64,000 nucleotides of DNA from Maricaulis sp947259345 (GTDB lineage Bacteria; Pseudomonadota; Alphaproteobacteria; Caulobacterales; Maricaulaceae). Within the stretch, counting starts at the first letter, position 1. Each line of letters starts with the position of its first letter. The DNA lies in assembly GCA_965217205.1 (NCBI GenBank), contig OZ244254.1:3224001-3288000 (forward strand), given 5' to 3'. Below, in pieces: positions 8,841-18,060 of the stretch. The notes below the pieces were generated by a model. It was not told the DNA's origin. It made no database searches and saw only the letters and a program-made list of their open reading frames with translations. The translations under genes and the position numbers were made by a program.

Positions 8841-9176
8841 TCACAGGGCGCGTATCTCCGGCCCGACCTGCTCGACCGGAATTGCGGTGAGATGATCACC
8901 GGCCGCCGGCCCGCCGGTACAATCGCCGCTCGTCACATCGAAGCTCGCGCCATGGACCGGGCAGACCAGCGTCTCGCCCTTGTGCAGCAGGCCGCGACCG
9001 TCCGGCAGACAGAGCGGCAGGCCGGCATGCGGGCAGAGATTGGTGAAGGCCGTGACGGTTTCACCGCGACGGATCAGCACCACGGCCCCACCTTCCCAGT
9101 CAGAGGCACGGGCGCCAGGGTCCGGCAGGTCCTCCAGACGTCCGAGAATTGTTCCGGGCGGCGGTTTGGGCCGCAT
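8841..9176 (-). CDS. Rieske [2Fe-2S] ferredoxin-like protein
   Basis: 111 residues, all one Rieske domain. The cluster ligands are CPH (box 1) and CPVH (box 2), separated by about 20 residues, matching C-x-H / C-x-x-H. Small stand-alone Rieske proteins carry electrons to oxygenases or other reductases. The gene's start overlaps the end of the YciI-like gene, placing it last in a gpsA-containing operon; the partner enzyme is not obvious here. Confidence 0.88.
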   Translation of the reverse strand: MRPKPPPGTILGRLEDLPDPGARASDWEGGAVVLIRRGETVTAFTNLCPHAGLPLCLPDGRGLLHKGETLVCPVHGASFDVTSGDCTGGPAAGDHLTAIPVEQVGPEIRAL

Positions 9177-9469
9177 CAGCCGGCCTCCACCGGCGGATTG
9201 ATGGCCCAGCGATAGGGCGCGATCTCGACCCGCACGAACAGGCCGGCAGACTGATAGGGGTCCTCGGCCAGCCAGGCATCCAGAGTGGCCCGGTCCTCCG
9301 CCTCGATGATCAAGAGCGACCCCGCCATGTCGCCCGCCTCATTGAGCCAGGGGCCAGCCGCCTTGACGCTGTTACCGGCCGCTTTCAGCCAGGCGATATG
9401 GGCGTCACGATTGGCCATGCGGATGTCGAGCGCGCCGGGCTTGTCCCAGGTGTGGACCAGAAAGAGCAT
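9176..9469 (-). CDS. YciI family protein
   Basis: 97 residues with the YciI pattern: an opening MLFLVHTWDKPGAL strand, R-x-x-H in DAHIAWLKAAG, then AGSLLIIEAEDRATLDAWLAEDPY with the family's conserved DP-[YF]. YciI proteins are small ferredoxin-like-fold proteins related to dehydrochlorinases, mostly of unknown role. Overlaps both gpsA upstream and the Rieske gene downstream by a base or so, so it is translationally coupled. Confidence 0.88.
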   Translation of the reverse strand: MLFLVHTWDKPGALDIRMANRDAHIAWLKAAGNSVKAAGPWLNEAGDMAGSLLIIEAEDRATLDAWLAEDPYQSAGLFVRVEIAPYRWAINPPVEAG

Positions 9470-10470
9470 CAGGCCGTCTCCAGCGTGAAGGGGCGCGCGA
9501 GCAAGGTCTCGATGGCATCATCGACGCTGGCCCGGCCAGAAAGGATCTCGTTGACCGCCTCGCAGATCGGCATCTCGACACCATGTCGGCGCGCGAGCTC
9601 AACCACGGCCGGGGCGCTGGCCACCCCCTCGGTGACCGCGCGTCGACTGGCCATGATGTCGTCCAGCGACACCCCCCGCCCCAGCGCCAGCCCGCAGGAC
9701 ATGTTGCGCGATTGCGGCGAGGAACAGGTCAGGACCAGGTCACCCAGACCGCACAGGCCCGACAGCGTTTCGCGCTGGGCGCCCAGCGCCAGGGCCAGCC
9801 GCGTCATCTCGGCGAAGCCGCGTGAAATCAGGGCCGCATGCGCCGACTTGCCCAGCCCCTTGCCCTCGGAAATCCCGCACCCGATGGCGAGCACATTTTT
9901 CACTGCGCCGCCAATTTCCGCGCCGACCAGATCGGTGGCGAGATAGGGCCGGAAGCGCGGCGTGCCCAGCGCCTCTATCAGCTGATTGCCCACCGCCTCA
10001 TCGGCACAGGCCAGCGTCACAGCCGTCGGCAGGCCCTGGGCGGTGTCGATGGCAAAGCTGGGCCCGGACAGGACCGCCGGGAGCGCCGCAGGAATGGTCT
10101 CCTTGAGCACCTGGGTCATCATCGACAGGGAGGATTGCTCAATCCCCTTGGCACACAGGACAATCGGCAGGCCGGGCCGGGCATAGGGCAGGAACGTCTC
10201 CAGCACGCGCCGCAAATGCTGCGCGGGCGCTACGGCAAGGATCGCGTCGCAAGCATCGAGATCGGAAATCGAGGTCGTCGCCTCGATGGCTTGGCTCAGC
10301 TTGACGTCCGGCAAATAGATTGTGTTCTCGTGCTTGGTGTTCACCGCATCGGTGACATCCTGCTCGAAGGACCACAGGGTCACATCACGCCCCGCCTTGG
10401 CCGCCGTCTGCGCCAGGGCTGTGCCCCAGGCGCCGGCGCCTATCACGCCAATGCTCTGATACTCGCTCAT
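9469..10470 (-). CDS. gpsA: NAD(P)-dependent glycerol-3-phosphate dehydrogenase
   Basis: 333 residues, normal length. Reduces dihydroxyacetone phosphate to sn-glycerol-3-phosphate, the first step of phospholipid synthesis, in the cytosol. N-terminal dinucleotide-binding motif GVIGAGAWGTALAQ; LCAKGIE and GPSFA active-site strands; the conserved K in GAVKNVLAIGCGI and the GLGDLVLTCSS motif. Start overlaps the end of tsaD by four bases, so gpsA is the second gene of a tsaD-gpsA-yciI-Rieske operon. Confidence 0.96.
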   Translation of the reverse strand: MSEYQSIGVIGAGAWGTALAQTAAKAGRDVTLWSFEQDVTDAVNTKHENTIYLPDVKLSQAIEATTSISDLDACDAILAVAPAQHLRRVLETFLPYARPGLPIVLCAKGIEQSSLSMMTQVLKETIPAALPAVLSGPSFAIDTAQGLPTAVTLACADEAVGNQLIEALGTPRFRPYLATDLVGAEIGGAVKNVLAIGCGISEGKGLGKSAHAALISRGFAEMTRLALALGAQRETLSGLCGLGDLVLTCSSPQSRNMSCGLALGRGVSLDDIMASRRAVTEGVASAPAVVELARRHGVEMPICEAVNEILSGRASVDDAIETLLARPFTLETA

Positions 10471-11600
10471 GCCTTGGGTCCCTTTCGTCCGGAGCCGATG
10501 GCCGGATCGGCCTTGGCCGACACCGCATCCAGCGGCCAGCGCGCCCGTGCCGGCGCATCCAGTCCGTCAATTTCGCCCCGCGCCAGCCTTTCCAGGCCGA
10601 CCAGGGCAATCATGGCGGCATTATCCGTACACCATTTCATCGGTGGTGCGATCAAGCGGAAGCCCGCCGTCTCCGCTTCGACCTCCAGCGCCGCGCGTAC
10701 GGCCTTGTTGGCCGCCACACCGCCCGCCACGACCAGTGACATCGGACGCGGCGCGTCCGGATAGCGCTCGGCAAACATCGCCAGCGCGCGGCGCGTCCGG
10801 CGAGCCAAAGCCCGCGCTATGGCCGCCTGCATGCTGGCGGACAAATCCGCCTTGTCCTGTTCGCTCGGTGCCTCGAGCCCGTCCCAGATCTGGCGGGCCG
10901 CCGTTTTCAGGCCGGCAAAGGAGAAATCACAACCCGGCTTGCCCTTGAGGGGCATGGGCAAGTCAAAACGCGTCGCATCCCCGCTTTTGGCCATGCGCTC
11001 CAGCGCCGGGCCCCCGGGGAAGCCCAGTCCCATGACCTTGGCGGTCTTGTCGAAGGCCTCGCCGGCCGCATCGTCCAGAGTCGAGCCAAGACGGTGATAG
11101 ACCCCGACATCCTCGGCAATCAGCAATTGGGTGTGTCCGCCGGAGACCAGCAGGAGCAGATAGGGAAAGGCGAGCGGCTCGGAAATCCGCGGCGAGAGCG
11201 CATGGCCCTCCAGATGATTGACCGCAATCAGCGGCTTGCCGGCACCCAGTGCGAGGCCCTTGGCGGTCATCAGGGCCGCCATCACCCCGCCGATCAGGCC
11301 CGGCCCGGAGGTCGCCGCAATCCCGTCGAGCTCGGCGATCTCCATCCCCGCCTCGGCAAGGGCCTCGACAACCAGACCATCCATGGCCTCGGCATGCGCC
11401 CGCGCGGCAATCTCGGGCACGACACCGCCAAAAGGCGCGTGGGCCTCGGTCTGACCGAGGACACAATCCGCAAGCACCTCGATCGTACCATCCGGCGCCC
11501 GGCGCAGAATCGCCGCTGCGGTCTCGTCGCAACTGGATTCCAGTCCGAGCACGGTCAGTGTGCGCGCTTGCGCTTTGGGGGAGGGGGGCGCTAAGTCCAT
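10467..11600 (-). CDS. tsaD: tRNA N6-adenosine threonylcarbamoyltransferase
   Basis: 377 residues. Transfers the threonylcarbamoyl group to A37 of ANN-decoding tRNAs (t6A), working with TsaB and TsaE. ASKHA-fold landmarks: LGLESSCDETAAA at the N-terminus, the Fe-binding pair in VNHLEGHALSP (H-x4-H), LLLVSGGHTQLL, and VVAGGVAANKAVR near the C-terminus. First gene of its operon and divergent from hemC, with a 37-bp shared gap that must hold both promoters or extend into coding sequence. Confidence 0.96.
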   Translation of the reverse strand: MDLAPPSPKAQARTLTVLGLESSCDETAAAILRRAPDGTIEVLADCVLGQTEAHAPFGGVVPEIAARAHAEAMDGLVVEALAEAGMEIAELDGIAATSGPGLIGGVMAALMTAKGLALGAGKPLIAVNHLEGHALSPRISEPLAFPYLLLLVSGGHTQLLIAEDVGVYHRLGSTLDDAAGEAFDKTAKVMGLGFPGGPALERMAKSGDATRFDLPMPLKGKPGCDFSFAGLKTAARQIWDGLEAPSEQDKADLSASMQAAIARALARRTRRALAMFAERYPDAPRPMSLVVAGGVAANKAVRAALEVEAETAGFRLIAPPMKWCTDNAAMIALVGLERLARGEIDGLDAPARARWPLDAVSAKADPAIGSGRKGPKA

Positions 11601-11637
11601 GACTGTCCACTAGCCCCAAGACCGGGATGATTGCAAC

Positions 11638-12603
11638 GTGAAGCCGCCGTCCAGACCGCTCGCCATCGCCACTCGCCGCTCGCCCCTCGCCCTGGTCCAG
11701 GCACATGATGTGCAGGCCCGGCTGGCGGCCCAATGCGGTCTGACCGGCGACGACGTCGAAGCGCACTTCCCCATCCTCGGCCTGGTCTCGACTGGCGACC
11801 GCATCCAGGACCGCACCTTGATCGAGGCAGGCGGGAAAGGCCTTTTCACCAAGGAAATCGACGAGGCCCAGCTGGACGGACGCGCCGCCTTCGCGGTGCA
11901 CTCCATGAAGGACGTTCCGACCGTCCTGCCCGATGGGCTGACCCTCGGCGCCCTGCTCGAGCGTGAAGACCCGCGCGACATGCTGATCGCCCGCGGCGGT
12001 GAAACCCGCCTGGCCGATCTGCCCGAAGGCGTCACCATCGGAACAGCGAGCCTGCGCCGCCAGGCCCAGCTTCTCTTCAAACGTCCGGATCTCAAGGTCG
12101 TGCCCCTGCGCGGCAATGTCGATACTCGGCTGGGCAAACTCGCGGAGGGCGAGATCTACGCCACATTCCTTGCCCGCGCCGGCCTCAACCGGCTGGGTCG
12201 GGAGGAAGCCCGCCGCGATCCGCTGGACCCGTCCGACATGCTGCCTGCCTGCGCCCAGGGCGCGGTGGGTGTTGCCATTCGCGACGGGGATGAAGAGGCC
12301 GCCGCGCATCTGAGCGGTCTGCATCACAGCGGGACCGAGATCGCCGTCACCGCCGAGCGCGCCTTTCTCGCCACGCTCGACGGCTCTTGCCGAACGCCGA
12401 TTGCCGCCCATGTGAATAAGGTATCCATGGACTTCATCGGCGAAGTTTTGACTCCTGACGGCACGCAGTGCTGGCGAAAGCAGATTCGATTCGACATGAC
12501 GACCGCCACTTCCGATAGCGCCCGTGAAGCCGGTGAGGCTCTGGGCCGTGCCGTGCGCGCTGCTGCCGGTGATGGTCTCGCTGCGGCCCTGGTGAATGCA
12601 TGA
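11638..12603 (+). CDS. hemC: Hydroxymethylbilane synthase (porphobilinogen deaminase)
   Basis: 321 residues from a GTG start. Joins four porphobilinogens into hydroxymethylbilane in tetrapyrrole synthesis. Recognisable segments are RRSPLALVQA, GKGLFTKEID, VHSMKDVPT, GTASLRRQAQL, LRGNVDTRL, and LDGSCRTPI, where the cysteine carries the dipyrromethane cofactor. Its stop overlaps the hemD start (ATGA). Heads the operon hemC-hemD-mic60-hemY-udk-like, a common alphaproteobacterial order. Confidence 0.96.
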   Translation: MKPPSRPLAIATRRSPLALVQAHDVQARLAAQCGLTGDDVEAHFPILGLVSTGDRIQDRTLIEAGGKGLFTKEIDEAQLDGRAAFAVHSMKDVPTVLPDGLTLGALLEREDPRDMLIARGGETRLADLPEGVTIGTASLRRQAQLLFKRPDLKVVPLRGNVDTRLGKLAEGEIYATFLARAGLNRLGREEARRDPLDPSDMLPACAQGAVGVAIRDGDEEAAAHLSGLHHSGTEIAVTAERAFLATLDGSCRTPIAAHVNKVSMDFIGEVLTPDGTQCWRKQIRFDMTTATSDSAREAGEALGRAVRAAAGDGLAAALVNA

Positions 12604-13337
12604 CGGTTTTGGTCACACGTGGCTGGCCGGGCGCGGAGCGCACCGCCTCCGGGCTGAGACGCCTGGGGATCGACCCCATCATCTCGCCTGTGCTCGACAT
12701 CAATTTCCGCGCGCGCATCGATGCCAGCCTCGACGGCGTCCAGGCCCTTGTCTTCACCTCCGCAAACGGGGTTCGGGCCTGGGGGCCACGACGTCCGGAA
12801 CGCGATCTCCCGGTCTATGCGGTCGCCGATGCCACGGCGCAGGCCGCGCGTGATATCGGCTTCAAGAAAGTCCATTCCGCCCGCGGCGATGTCACCTCGC
12901 TGGCCAATCTGATCCGGCGCAAGGTCAAGGCCGAAAAGGGCAGCCTTCTGCATGTGCGGGGCATTCATGTCTCCGGTGATCTGTCCGGCGCCCTCAAGCC
13001 CGATGGCTACAAGATCCGCGACGCAATTGGCTATGGCGCGGTTGCTGTCGATGCGCTTGGCGAAGAGGCCATTGCTGCCATTGTTTCCGGAGCGCCCGTC
13101 TCCGTCCTGATCCATTCGGCGCGTGGCGCGAAGACCTTTCTCGACCTGCTGCGCAAATTCGGGCTCCACCACTGGCTCGGCTCCGTGACGGCGCTTGGCA
13201 TTTCTGCCAATGCGCTCAAGCCGCTGGAAGGCGCTGGCTTCGGCGCGCTGATCGCGGCGCCGGCTCCGAATGAAGACGCGCTGCTGGCGCTCCTCGATGA
13301 TTCATCGGAACTGGCCTCGGCAGGCCACGCGTCCTAA
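12600..13337 (+). CDS. hemD: Uroporphyrinogen-III synthase
   Basis: 245 residues. Cyclises hydroxymethylbilane with inversion of ring D. HemD sequences are poorly conserved, but the pattern fits: VTRGWPGAERTASGL start, LVFTSANGVRAW, LHVRGIHVSGDL, then VLIHSARGAKTFLDLL and an ALGISANALKPL end. The position directly after hemC with a four-base overlap makes the assignment strong. Confidence 0.92.
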   Translation: MTVLVTRGWPGAERTASGLRRLGIDPIISPVLDINFRARIDASLDGVQALVFTSANGVRAWGPRRPERDLPVYAVADATAQAARDIGFKKVHSARGDVTSLANLIRRKVKAEKGSLLHVRGIHVSGDLSGALKPDGYKIRDAIGYGAVAVDALGEEAIAAIVSGAPVSVLIHSARGAKTFLDLLRKFGLHHWLGSVTALGISANALKPLEGAGFGALIAAPAPNEDALLALLDDSSELASAGHAS

Positions 13338-13370
13338 GCTGACGCAAATTCGCGCGAATCATGGGCCGTC

Positions 13371-14678
13371 ATGGCTGATCCCAACGAAACTCTCGATCCT
13401 GAACCCGTCGATGCCGAGTTCGAGCCGGCGGATGACAGCCGTCCGGCGACCAAGCCTGCCCGCAAGGGCGGCGGGGCGCTCGGCCTTGTCCTGGTCTTCC
13501 TGCTCGCGAGCGTTGCCGGCGGCGCCATCGGCTTTGCCGCCTCGCGCTATGTACCGGCCGCCGACATGCCTGAACCGGGCGCGGCCGCTGAGCGCGCGGC
13601 CCTGACCAGCGAGATAACAGGCCTGGAAACGCGTCTGGCCGCGCTCGAAGGCGAAGACCCGGTCGCCGCGATAGCTGATGAGGTTTCAGCGATCGCGCAA
13701 CGTCTCGCCGCTCTGGAGAACGCTCCGTCCCCCAATCCAGGCGACGTTCCCGTCGACCTGTCCGCCATCGAGGCGCGGCTGGACAGTCTGGAGAGCGTCG
13801 TCCCGCCGGGAAGCGACCCGGTTGCCCCCTTTGACCCCACCGAGATGGAAGCCCGGCTCGCCGCGCTCGAGACCGCGCAATCCCTGACCGATGCCCGTGC
13901 CCAGCAGGCGCTGGAGGCCAGCCAATCTGCAACCGACAGTCCCGGCATTGATCCGCAAATCCTGCAAGCCCTCACGGACCGCATTGTGGCTGTCGAAGCG
14001 TCAGTGGATACGCTGGCAGCACCCGCGCAGTCGGACCCGGTGATCGCACAACTCCGCCAGGATCTGCTGAGCCTTCAAACCGAATTGGCGGCAGTGCGAC
14101 GACTGGCAGAAGGTGCGCGCGACCAGGCGGAAAACGCGGCCCAGACGGCTGCGGCGACGCCAGCCGATACGGGGCAGGCATCACGACAGCTCGCCGCCCG
14201 TGCCCTGGCCCTGACCGCCTTGCGCGAAATTGCCGGCACTGGAGACGGATTCGAGGCGGAGCGCGCGGCCCTGGCCCGACTTTGGCGGGGTCAGCCGGAT
14301 CTCGCCGCCATGGCCGACTACTCACGCACCGGCGTACCGACAATCGGCGAATTGGCCACCCTCTTTCCGGGCGATGCCATTCGTGAAGCGGCCGGGCCGG
14401 GTCGGGTCTTCTTCGGCCTGATCGAAGTCCGGCGCACGGACGGCGATGACAATGATACCGGTCCGCTCGCCATGACCGCGCTTGCCGAGCGACGGTTGGC
14501 CGATGACGATCTGGTCGGCGCCGTCACCATCGCCGAGCGTCTGGAAGGCGACGCGCTCGAGACGGTACGGGACTGGTTGTTCCAGGCGCGCGCGCGCCTC
14601 GATCTGGATCAACGCCTGCAAGCGCTGCGTGACGCCTTGGCGGCCGACGCCGCCGAACAGGGAAGTGACCCGACATGA
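13371..14678 (+). CDS. Mitofilin/Mic60-like inner-membrane protein (COG4223)
   Basis: 435 residues. A charged, acidic N-terminus, one transmembrane helix (about residues 37-60, LGLVLVFLLASVAGGAIGFAA), then a long periplasmic alanine/glutamate-rich coiled coil and a conserved C-terminal helical domain (ALTALREIAGTGDGFEAERAAL... DWLFQARARLDLDQRL). This is the architecture of alphaproteobacterial Mic60, which shapes intracytoplasmic membranes and sits between hemD and hemY in many genomes. Its end overlaps the hemY start by four bases. Confidence 0.88.
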   Translation: MADPNETLDPEPVDAEFEPADDSRPATKPARKGGGALGLVLVFLLASVAGGAIGFAASRYVPAADMPEPGAAAERAALTSEITGLETRLAALEGEDPVAAIADEVSAIAQRLAALENAPSPNPGDVPVDLSAIEARLDSLESVVPPGSDPVAPFDPTEMEARLAALETAQSLTDARAQQALEASQSATDSPGIDPQILQALTDRIVAVEASVDTLAAPAQSDPVIAQLRQDLLSLQTELAAVRRLAEGARDQAENAAQTAAATPADTGQASRQLAARALALTALREIAGTGDGFEAERAALARLWRGQPDLAAMADYSRTGVPTIGELATLFPGDAIREAAGPGRVFFGLIEVRRTDGDDNDTGPLAMTALAERRLADDDLVGAVTIAERLEGDALETVRDWLFQARARLDLDQRLQALRDALAADAAEQGSDPT

Positions 14679-16132
14679 TCCGCCTCATCCTGGCTGTCTC
14701 ATTCGCCCTTCTTACGGCGGCACTGGGCGCTTTTCTCGCGCTCAATCCAGGCCGCGCCAGTTTCGAGTTTCTTGGTGTAGAGACCGAAATGCCCTTCGTC
14801 GTCGCCGCCGGTGGCGTGATCCTTTTTGCCTTTCTCATGCTGGTGGTCTGGTGGGGCATTTATCTGTTGTGGACCTCGCCGGACAAGGTGAAGGGCTTCA
14901 TGGGCCGACGCCGGCGCGAGCAAGGCTATGACGCGCTGGAAAAAGCTTTGATCGCCTCTGCTGCGGGCGATGGTGAAGCCGCTGTGCGACAAGCCGCCCG
15001 GGCCGATGCCCTGCTGGACCGCCCGGCGCTCTCCCGCCTTCTCGCCGCGCGCGCCGCCGAGGCCGCCGGTAATCTGGACGGCGCCCAGACCCATTACGAA
15101 GCCCTGCTGGACGATCAGCGCACCCGCGTTGTCGCTCGGCGCGGCCTGGCTCAATTATCGCTTGAGCGCGGCGATCACGGTGCCACGATCGACCATGCCA
15201 CCGATGCCTTCCAGCAGGCCAAGGGCGCCCGCTGGGCCTTCGATTCCCTGTTTGATGCCCAGGTCGCCAAGGGTCGCTGGCAGGATGCCCTGACAACCCT
15301 GACCGAAGGTGAGAAGCGCAAGCATGTGGCGCCGGACACCGCACGCCGCCGCCGCGCGGTTTTGCTGACGGCTGCCGCGCTCGAGACCGAAAGCAGCGAG
15401 GCCGAAAGCGCTCGCGAGCTCGCCGTGTCCGCGCACAAGGCCGCCGCCGGTTTTGCGCCGGCGGCTGCCCTGGCTGCGCGCCTGCTCGCCGATGGCCGCC
15501 GTCACAAGCGCGCCTCGGAAGTGCTGGAATCCGCCTGGGCCGCCGCGCCGCATCCCGCGCTGGCGAGGGCCTTCCAGGATTTGCGCAAGTCCGACACCAA
15601 GGCCAAGCGCCTCGAGCGGCTGAAGACACTCGCCGCGCTCAATCCCGAACACCGCGAAAGCCGGCTCATCCTGATCCAGACTGCGCTGGAGGAAGGGGAT
15701 GCCCCGTCCGCGCGGGCCTTGCTGGATCCCATGCTGGACGAGACCACGCCGTCCTCGCGCCTGTGCGCCCTGGCCGCCCGTCTGGCGCGACTGGATGGCA
15801 AGGACGAGCTGGCACGCCGCTGGATGACGCGTGCCTCCCACGCCGGCGCCGATGCCGACTGGTCGGATATTGATCCGGAAGGCCGTCTTTTTGCCTACAC
15901 GCCTGATGACTGGAAGCGGATGGTCTATGTCTATGGCGACGAGAACCGGCTTACCCATCCGCGTTATGAACGCTATGAGCGGGCGGCCGGTGCGGTGCCG
16001 GAAACCGCCCTCCTCGATGCCCCGCGTCCGGTCAAGGCGGCCAGCTCGCGATCCACGCGTTTTGTCGATGCCCCGCCGCGCATGCCCGATGATCCCGGGG
16101 TTCCGGACGAGGATGACGAGGCGTCCGCGTGA
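14675..16132 (+). CDS. hemY: HemY-type TPR membrane protein
   Basis: 485 residues. Two N-terminal membrane helices (about residues 3-24 and 41-66) bracket the conserved NPGRASFEFLG segment, followed by tetratricopeptide-like helices throughout (ALEKALIASAAGDGEAAVRQAARAD and similar). This is the proteobacterial HemY_N/TPR protein, not the protoporphyrinogen oxidase of Bacillus that shares the name. It is linked to heme synthesis by operon position; its biochemical role is not settled. The C-terminus is acidic and low-complexity. GTGA overlap with the next gene. Confidence 0.9.
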   Translation: MIRLILAVSFALLTAALGAFLALNPGRASFEFLGVETEMPFVVAAGGVILFAFLMLVVWWGIYLLWTSPDKVKGFMGRRRREQGYDALEKALIASAAGDGEAAVRQAARADALLDRPALSRLLAARAAEAAGNLDGAQTHYEALLDDQRTRVVARRGLAQLSLERGDHGATIDHATDAFQQAKGARWAFDSLFDAQVAKGRWQDALTTLTEGEKRKHVAPDTARRRRAVLLTAAALETESSEAESARELAVSAHKAAAGFAPAAALAARLLADGRRHKRASEVLESAWAAAPHPALARAFQDLRKSDTKAKRLERLKTLAALNPEHRESRLILIQTALEEGDAPSARALLDPMLDETTPSSRLCALAARLARLDGKDELARRWMTRASHAGADADWSDIDPEGRLFAYTPDDWKRMVYVYGDENRLTHPRYERYERAAGAVPETALLDAPRPVKAASSRSTRFVDAPPRMPDDPGVPDEDDEASA

Positions 16133-16788
16133 CAGGCGGTGATGTGCCCGGCGGTGATGTGACCGACGACGATGTAACGTTGGTCGCGATCGTCGGCGGC
16201 TCGGCCTCTGGCAAGACCCGACTGGCCTACGCCATCGCCGACGCTATTCCGGGCGCCTATGTCATCAAGGAAGATGATTATTACCTGGATGCAACTCTGC
16301 TTGATGATTTCGATCCGGCGACCTTCAATTTCGACGAGCCGGCCTCCAAGGAGCATGATCGTCTGATCGCCGACCTCAAATCGCTGAAGGCCGGCCACAG
16401 CGTCGATATTCCGCAGTATGATTTCGCCACCCACAGCCGCCACGCAGAGACACTGCATTGTGAGCCGGCACCGGTGATCATCGTCGAGGGGCTTCACGCG
16501 GTCGCGAACCCGGACCTGGCTGATCTCTTCGACCTGATCATCTATGTGTCCGCGACCCGGCCCGTCCGCTTCGAGCGCCGCCTCAAGCGCGATGTCGCCG
16601 AACGCGGACGGACACCGGAATCGGTCAGACACCAGTTCGACACCATCGTGGAACCGATGCACACGCAGCATGTGGAACCGCAAAAACCGGGCGCCGACCT
16701 GATCATCACCAATATGGGTCCACCTGATTTCGAAGGCATGGCGAGACCGGTTCTGGAGCGCTTGCGCAGACAGGTTTCAGGCCGCTGA
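16129..16788 (+). CDS. Uridine kinase-like P-loop kinase
   Basis: 219 residues from a GTG start that overlaps the hemY stop. Walker A motif GGSASGKT, then KEDDYYLD, FNFDEPASKEHD, and VIIVEGLHAV, the pattern of uridine/cytidine kinases and phosphoribulokinase-like enzymes. RRLKRDVAERGRT matches the lid region. Most likely phosphorylates uridine or a related nucleoside in pyrimidine salvage. No functional link to the heme genes is evident apart from the overlap. Confidence 0.85.
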   Translation: MTGGDVPGGDVTDDDVTLVAIVGGSASGKTRLAYAIADAIPGAYVIKEDDYYLDATLLDDFDPATFNFDEPASKEHDRLIADLKSLKAGHSVDIPQYDFATHSRHAETLHCEPAPVIIVEGLHAVANPDLADLFDLIIYVSATRPVRFERRLKRDVAERGRTPESVRHQFDTIVEPMHTQHVEPQKPGADLIITNMGPPDFEGMARPVLERLRRQVSGR

Positions 16789-16879
16789 TTTTTGCCCTGA
16801 TGAAGGGCTTGCCGACCGCCCCGTTCGCGGGTAGTTTCCGCCGCCTTCGGACCGGTAACGGATCGGAGCCCACAAATGG

Positions 16880-16955
<76 letters not shown>

Positions 16956-16960
16956 TTTTC

Positions 16961-17050
16961 TGATCTCACGACGGTTCGCTACGCTCACGCCTCCGAATGG
17001 GCGGCCTGGCCGGCCGACGCGCGGTCGCGCTTGCGAACCCTTCGGGTCCG
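16961..17050 (+). repeat. Chromosomal GC-rich repeat, copy A (after tRNA-Thr)
   Basis: About 90 bp, closely similar to 24757..24846 and to the reverse complement of 33879..33968. The shared core includes GCCTCCGA, GGCGGCCTG-CCGGCCGACGC and GCGGTCGCGCTTGCGAACCC. It begins directly after the tRNA 3' end. In this copy the hairpin arm that is perfect in the others has decayed. Likely a family of dispersed intergenic elements. Confidence 0.8.
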
Positions 17051-17156
17051 GTATCGCTCGCGCGCCGGATCCGCGTCCGGAGGCCGGAATGAACTCCCGC
17101 GCTTGTCCGGGCCTCGAAACTCCCTACATACCCGTCCAAGCAATGAGGGGGTCTTC

Positions 17157-18011
17157 ATGACCGAGACCAGCGCGTATGTGCCGCCGAAAGTGTGGACGTG
17201 GGACAGTGAGAGTGGTGGGCGTTTCGCCAGCATCAACCGGCCCATCTCCGGAGCCACCCATGACAAGGATCTGCCGGCCGGGCAGCATCCGCTTCAGCTC
17301 TATTCGCTGGCCACGCCGAATGGTGTGAAGGTCACGATCATGCTCGAGGAATTGCTCGCGGCCGGCCATGGCGATGCCGAGTATGACGCCTGGCTGATCC
17401 GGATCACCGAGGGTGAGCAGTTCTCCAGCGGCTTTGTGTCGATCAACCCCAACTCGAAGATCCCGGCCCTGTTGGATCGCAGCACCGAGACCCCGACGCG
17501 GGTCTTCGAGTCCGGTGCCATCCTGCTCTATCTCGCCGAGAAGTTTGATGCCTTCCTGCCGAAAGACACCGTGAGCCGGACCGAAGCACTGAACTGGCTG
17601 TTCTGGCAAATGGGGTCTGCACCCTATCTGGGCGGTGGCTTTGGCCATTTCTACGCCTATGCGCCGGAGAAGTGGGAATATCCGATCGACCGCTTCGCCA
17701 TGGAGGTGAAGCGCCAGATGGATGTCCTCGACAAAACACTGGCGGATCGCCCCTATCTGGCTGGTGCGGAATACTCGATCGCCGACATGGCCGTCTGGGC
17801 CTGGTATGGCGCGCTGGCGCGCGGCGTTCTCTACGAGGCCGGCGAATTCCTGTCGGTGCAGGACTATACCCATGTGCAGCGTTGGGCCGCCGAGATCGCT
17901 GACAGACCTGCGGTCAAGCGCGGCATCAAGGTCAATCGGGTCTGGGGTGAGGAAGCCAATCAGGTGCCCGAGCGCCACTCAGCCGCCGATATCGACGCCA
18001 AGATGGGCTAG
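17157..18011 (+). CDS. yghU: Glutathione S-transferase family, YghU-type disulfide-bond oxidoreductase
   Basis: 284 residues. The N-terminal extension (TSAYVPPKVWTWD...GGRFASINRPISGATHDKDLP) is diagnostic of the Nu-class GST YghU. The thioredoxin-like part follows (LQLYSLATPNGVKVTIMLEE, then NPNSKIPALLD and ESGAILLYLAEK), and then the helical C-terminal domain with YSIADMAVWAW. YghU binds two glutathiones and has disulfide reductase and peroxidase activity. The start at 17157 is preceded by GAGGGGG; frames running further upstream only pass through repeat copy A. Confidence 0.92.
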   Translation: MTETSAYVPPKVWTWDSESGGRFASINRPISGATHDKDLPAGQHPLQLYSLATPNGVKVTIMLEELLAAGHGDAEYDAWLIRITEGEQFSSGFVSINPNSKIPALLDRSTETPTRVFESGAILLYLAEKFDAFLPKDTVSRTEALNWLFWQMGSAPYLGGGFGHFYAYAPEKWEYPIDRFAMEVKRQMDVLDKTLADRPYLAGAEYSIADMAVWAWYGALARGVLYEAGEFLSVQDYTHVQRWAAEIADRPAVKRGIKVNRVWGEEANQVPERHSAADIDAKMG

Positions 18012-18019
18012 AGAGATAC

Positions 18020-18048
18020 AGGCGGGGCCGCCCGGAGCCGCCCCGCCT
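18020..18048. terminator. GC-rich hairpin between convergent genes
   Basis: AGGCGGGGC (18020-18028) pairs with GCCCCGCCT (18040-18048) across an 11-nt loop, just after yghU and before the end of the convergent LVIVD gene. No T-run follows on either strand, so terminator function is only suggested by position. Confidence 0.35.
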
Positions 18049-18060
18049 CACGCCTGTTGC

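Noticed and set aside
10963..12411. 482-residue frame on the minus strand
   Set aside because: Runs antisense through hemC and out of frame through tsaD; both true genes have clear catalytic motifs.
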